This document shows, piece by piece, positions 60,651 to 64,000 of a stretch of DNA of 64,000 bases. The position numbers and the translations under genes are program-made. Source of the stretch: DATLLJ01 sp035537875 (GTDB lineage Bacteria > Acidobacteriota > Vicinamibacteria > Vicinamibacterales > CAVVIG01); assembly GCA_035537875.1 (NCBI GenBank), contig DATLLJ010000044.1:10204-74203 (forward strand), in the 5' to 3' direction. The notes under the pieces are model-generated. The model worked only from the letters and a program-made list of their open reading frames with translations. It was not told the DNA's origin and did no database searches. Position 1 is the first letter of the stretch; the number at the start of each line of letters is the position of its first letter.

Positions 60651-60734
60651 TCCACACCTCCGCTGAGTTGTTCAGCAAAGTGGGGGCCGGAAATTCGCGT
60701 GCTGCCGGGCTAGGTTGGTACGGTTGTTGAACAG

Positions 60735-61829
60735 TCAGAGCGTCTCAACTGGCAACGGTTCCAGTTCGCCTGAACCACGCGATGTGGCCGCGCGCGCGAG
60801 GTTGCCGAGGATGGTCGGATACGCTTCGCACGGCGTCCAGCAGTGAGAGCATCGCTCGCCGATGACATCTTCCCGGAGGTCTCGGCGCCGTTGACTGTCC
60901 CACAGCGCACGAAGGTCGAATCCGTTGTCGCGCAGGTTACCGACCTGTGCGTCCCAGATCGAGCAGGCGAACAGATTCCAGTAGGCGTCGATGAAGCAGG
61001 ACGAAGACAGGGCCGTGCACGGCAGCGGCGACTTGTGCGTTTCGTAGTACTTGCCGACCAACGCCTGGTAGCGGTCCTCCAGAAACCTCACAGGATGGAG
61101 CGACGCGCCGAGCGCACGCCGGTGCTGGTCGATGGCGCGCAGGACCGCTTGATGTCGCTGTTCGACAGGGTATCCCAGGTTGTCGAAGTAGTGGCCTGAC
61201 TCGTGGCCCACGTTCAGATGAAGCTCCGATCGGCTGAAGTCGGGAATCACCTGGCGAATGGCCGCGAGGGTGTCGTCCACGCGGTCGGCATTCTTCGCCA
61301 TCAGCGTCATGCCGATCACCGTCTGAAAATTCGAGCGTCGGATGCCGCGCAGGCGGCGGAAGGTCTCGAGCGCGCGATCGAAACTTCCCGGCAGTCCCCG
61401 CATTTCCTCGTGCAGCGCTTTTGGTCCGTCCAGGCTGATCGTGACCATCAGCCGGCCGACGCCTCGCGCCAGCGTGCGCTCGACGAGCGAGATCGTCTTG
61501 TCACCGAACCATCCGGTCGTCGGGAAATTGAGCAGGAACAGCGATCGGCAGCTCTTCTGGATGGCGCTCACCAGGTCATCCAGATCACGCCGCATGAACA
61601 GCTCGCCGCCCGTCAGGTGCACCCAGTTGAACTGCGGCCAGCGCTCGAAAAACAGCGCGACTTCCTCCGGCGTCATCTCGTTCACGCTGTCTTTCTGCCA
61701 GATGTTGCACATCTCACAGCGGAAGTTGCAGTGATACGTGGCGACGAAGGTCACCTTGTATGGCAGCGACGGGGAACGCAGGTTGGCGCCCAGAATCGAA
61801 CTGGCGAGACCCAGTTTGCGGGTAAGCAT
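60735..61829 (-). CDS. Radical SAM/SPASM-type protein
   Basis: A 364-aa enzyme. The cluster motif is CNFRCEMC (Cys34, Cys38, Cys41), followed by VHLTGGELFMRRDL. The C-terminal Cys set (CTALSSSCFIDAYWNLFAC, then CSHCWTPCEAYP) fits auxiliary iron-sulphur clusters. It is probably an oxidative or carbon-carbon/thioether-forming enzyme acting on a peptide or sugar; the target is unknown. The start at 61829 (MLTRKLGLASS) was chosen because frames further upstream lack homology and lie in the divergent promoter region with the GT2 gene. It shares the general layout of the enzyme at 49094. Confidence 0.9.
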   Translation of the reverse strand: MLTRKLGLASSILGANLRSPSLPYKVTFVATYHCNFRCEMCNIWQKDSVNEMTPEEVALFFERWPQFNWVHLTGGELFMRRDLDDLVSAIQKSCRSLFLLNFPTTGWFGDKTISLVERTLARGVGRLMVTISLDGPKALHEEMRGLPGSFDRALETFRRLRGIRRSNFQTVIGMTLMAKNADRVDDTLAAIRQVIPDFSRSELHLNVGHESGHYFDNLGYPVEQRHQAVLRAIDQHRRALGASLHPVRFLEDRYQALVGKYYETHKSPLPCTALSSSCFIDAYWNLFACSIWDAQVGNLRDNGFDLRALWDSQRRRDLREDVIGERCSHCWTPCEAYPTILGNLARAATSRGSGELEPLPVETL

Positions 61830-61962
61830 CAGAGGGATCACACGATCGTAACAAAGGCGCGGTGTCTGGTCAACGCATTGATAACATGGACCTTGACCCG
61901 ATCGCGAGGCGGTCGCTATACTCCAATCCACGCATCCGCCAGCCCTTCAACAACCCTATCCC

Positions 61963-62640
61963 GTGCCAGACGCTCGTGTCACCGTCGTCGTTCCGACGAA
62001 GGACGAAGAGGGGCTGATCGGGGAGATCGTAGACGCCGTCACGCCGTACGCGGATGAAGTGCTCGTTGTCGACGGGCACTCGCGCGATCGGACCCGGGAC
62101 ATCGCGGCCGAGCATGGCGCGCGCGTCGTTCTCGATCGCGGCAAGGGCAAAGGCGACGCGCTGCGTCTCGCGCTCGACGAGGCAACCGGCACGATCGTGG
62201 TCTTCATCGACGCGGACGGCTCGCACGAGCCGAAGGATATTCCGGCGATGGTTGCGCCCATCCTGGCGGGCCAGTCCGATTTGGTCGTCGGCTCGCGCGG
62301 CAAGGGCGGCAGCGATGAACTGCACGGAACGCTCGAGCAGCTCATCCGGTACATCGGCTCCCAGATCATCATGCTCGGCATCAACTATCGCTGGAACGTC
62401 AGGTTGACCGACAGTCAGAATGGGTTTCGGGCCATACGCCGCGACGTGGGCCGCAGGCTCGGCCTGACGTCGAATCTCACGACGATCGAGCAGGAAATGA
62501 TGATGAAGGCCCTCAAGCAGGGCTACCGCGTGAGCGAGATCCCCAGCCACGAGTACGAGAGAAAATGGGGCGCGTCGAAGGTGGTCGTCTGGAAGCTGTG
62601 GTTCGCCTACGTCTGGTCTTTCCTGCGTAATCTGATATGA
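61963..62640 (+). CDS. Glycosyltransferase family 2, polyprenyl-phosphate sugar transferase type
   Basis: A 225-aa GT-A enzyme. Signatures are VTVVVPTKDEEGLIGE (6-21), LVVDGHSRDRT, VVLDRGKGKGDALRLAL and the metal-binding FIDADGSHEPKD. Further ones are GSRGKGGSDEL and NGFRAIRRD. The C-terminal hydrophobic stretch may be a membrane contact. It likely makes a polyprenyl-phosphate sugar donor for the GT-C enzyme encoded next. The GTG at 61963 is the start. The stop overlaps the following start by 4 bp (ATGA), so the pair is translation-coupled. Confidence 0.9.
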   Translation: MPDARVTVVVPTKDEEGLIGEIVDAVTPYADEVLVVDGHSRDRTRDIAAEHGARVVLDRGKGKGDALRLALDEATGTIVVFIDADGSHEPKDIPAMVAPILAGQSDLVVGSRGKGGSDELHGTLEQLIRYIGSQIIMLGINYRWNVRLTDSQNGFRAIRRDVGRRLGLTSNLTTIEQEMMMKALKQGYRVSEIPSHEYERKWGASKVVVWKLWFAYVWSFLRNLI

Positions 62641-64000
62641 GCCGCACGCGCGCGCTCCTGGTGCTGGCGGTCATCACGGCGATCGGCGGCGCGCTGCGCT
62701 TCTACAACCTGGCCTGGGGCGCGCCGTACTACCACTTCCACATGGACGAGCACTACGTGTTTGCTGGCGCCGATCTCCTCCGCGTCAGCATGCGAGACGC
62801 GGCGCTCTCCGGGAAGTTCTTCATGTACGGGCCGCTGCCGATGTACGTACTCAACGGCATCCGCTGGGTGTACGAGGGCCTTGCCCATCCGATCGCGCTC
62901 AACGTTCACCAGGATCAAATCACCTACATGGTGCTCGGCCGCGCCCTGTCGGCGACGTTCGGCACGGCGATGATTCCGCTCGTCTACGCGATTGCGACCC
63001 GCGTCTCCGGCAGGCTGGCGGGGCTGCTTTCGGCGGCGTTTCTGTCGTTGTCGGTATTGCACATTCGGGATTCGCACTTCCTGTCGGTCGATATCAGCAT
63101 GACGTTCTTCTGCATGCTCACCTGGCTCGCGCTGATGCGCATGGCCGAGAGCGGCAGCCTCCGATCGGCCGTCGTGACCGGCATGACCTTCGCCGCCGCC
63201 ATCATCTGCAAGTACACGGCGGTGTTCATGGCCGTGCCGATCGCCGTGGCGCACTTCTTTTCGCCGTTGCGCCCCTCGTCGCTCCAGCCGTTTGCCGCAT
63301 GGAGGCGGTGGGTGCTGCGCGGTCTCGTCCCTGTTGCCACCTCGATCGTCACCTTTCTCGTGCTCGATCCGATGGTGTGGCAGTACTTCGACAAATTCCT
63401 CTTCGACGTGCGCACGCAGATCACGGAACCGCACACGGGAGGCGTCCAGCCAATCTGGCTCGCGCACTTCGTCAATCTGCCGAGCCCCCGGTTGTTCTGG
63501 TTCACGAACCTGCTTTGGTGGGGTATGGGCCCGGCCCTCGAGGTCGTGTCGCTCGCCGGCGTGCTCTGGCTCCTGGCGCGACGAACCAGACCGGCCCTGC
63601 TCGCGGCCACCGTCCCCATCGCCTACTTTGCCGTCGCGGGAAGTACGCAGGCGCCCTTCATCCGCTATGCGATCCCGTTCATCGCCGCCCTCTCTGTTTC
63701 GGCGGGTGTGCTGTGTGCGGACCTGGTACGGAACCCGAAATGGCGCCTGCCGGCAGCGGTTGGCACGCTCCTCGTTCTCGGGGCGACGGCCGCCTACGCG
63801 GCGGCATACATGAATATCTTCAGGCAGACGGATGCTCGCGTGGCCGCGGCCCGATATCTGCGCCAGGAACTGCCTTACGGCACGAAGGTTCTGGTGGAGC
63901 CGTCGCAGAACATTCCGCCGATCGGCTCGTACTTCTATGCGACGGACTTCAATCGCGACTACGTCGTCTGGGGGCCCCACGAGGAACGCTTCGACTGGCT
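62637..64000 (+). CDS. ArnT/GT39-like membrane glycosyltransferase, 3' end cut
   Basis: The frame has no stop before the window ends, giving at least 454 aa. Signature: an early periplasmic loop HFHMDEHYVFAGADLL with an acidic pair (Asp-Glu), then FFMYGPLPMYVLNGI, YMVLGRALSATFGTAMIPLVY and LHIRDSHFLSVDISMTFF. These match the PMT/GT39 (ArnT-like) family that transfers sugars from polyprenyl-phosphate donors. The ATG at 62637 overlaps the stop of the GT2 gene, which probably makes its donor. About ten helices are seen. The C-terminal domain is partly outside the window. Confidence 0.9.
   Translation, partial: MSRTRALLVLAVITAIGGALRFYNLAWGAPYYHFHMDEHYVFAGADLLRVSMRDAALSGKFFMYGPLPMYVLNGIRWVYEGLAHPIALNVHQDQITYMVLGRALSATFGTAMIPLVYAIATRVSGRLAGLLSAAFLSLSVLHIRDSHFLSVDISMTFFCMLTWLALMRMAESGSLRSAVVTGMTFAAAIICKYTAVFMAVPIAVAHFFSPLRPSSLQPFAAWRRWVLRGLVPVATSIVTFLVLDPMVWQYFDKFLFDVRTQITEPHTGGVQPIWLAHFVNLPSPRLFWFTNLLWWGMGPALEVVSLAGVLWLLARRTRPALLAATVPIAYFAVAGSTQAPFIRYAIPFIAALSVSAGVLCADLVRNPKWRLPAAVGTLLVLGATAAYAAAYMNIFRQTDARVAAARYLRQELPYGTKVLVEPSQNIPPIGSYFYATDFNRDYVVWGPHEERFDW

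Noticed and set aside
62607..63980. Minus-strand frame of about 457 codons
   Set aside because: Antisense to the GT39-like gene; the product is dominated by Arg/His/Glu and has no recognised domain.

Overview
The window is GC-rich, gene-dense bacterial chromosome. It suggests a free-living diderm (Gram-negative-type) bacterium: there are Omp85-like and small outer-membrane barrels, lipoproteins, a phosphoheptose isomerase and many envelope-glycan genes. The gene set and the word-like intergenic repeats remind me of soil Acidobacteriota (Vicinamibacteria-like), but no 16S rRNA or other phylogenetic marker is present, so that placement is an inference. I found no tRNA, rRNA, CRISPR array, transposase or prophage.

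Layout. 1-3247: a barrel protein cut by the window edge, an unrecognised exported protein with faint kinase-like motifs, and an AI-2E-type permease. 3235-16528: a mostly minus-strand housekeeping block with a sugar-nucleotide epimerase, the RNase P RNA gene, an NtrC-type regulator, HtrA protease, LigA, a macrodomain protein, a polyprenyl diphosphate synthase, TatD, MetG, LarC and RadC. A 243-bp fold-back element lies between larC and radC. 16808-22965: a complete five-gene peptide ABC transporter operon. 22966-29825: a CPBP membrane protein, a DapF homologue that lacks both catalytic cysteines, a methyltransferase, GlpD, an FkbM methyltransferase, a barrel protein and TtcA.

29910-64000 is largely an envelope-glycan island. 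It holds an acyltransferase, SDR enzymes, GT4 and GT2 glycosyltransferases, six large GT-C-like membrane proteins, two flippase-like UPF0104 proteins, several methyltransferases and two SPASM radical-SAM enzymes. Lipoproteins and a lectin-like secreted protein are interleaved at 42186-46197.

The best candidate for an undescribed system is the tight plus-strand run 50314-58122. It contains a flippase-like protein, a GT2, a nucleotidyltransferase-PfkB fusion in the reverse domain order of HldE, a GmhA-like isomerase, an SDR, two paralogous three-TM plus winged-helix-like proteins, a UDP-galactopyranose-mutase-like flavoprotein and a TIM-barrel epimerase. Together they look like a heptose-type, possibly furanose, nucleotide-sugar and glycolipid pathway. 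A GmhB-type phosphatase is not in the window.

A second theme is intergenic DNA made of reduplicated short words (GATGACC, GATTGCAGG, GGGGCTGGAGG, CACGAA, GGACCAGG). These runs abut or supply start codons, stop codons and even protein C-termini.
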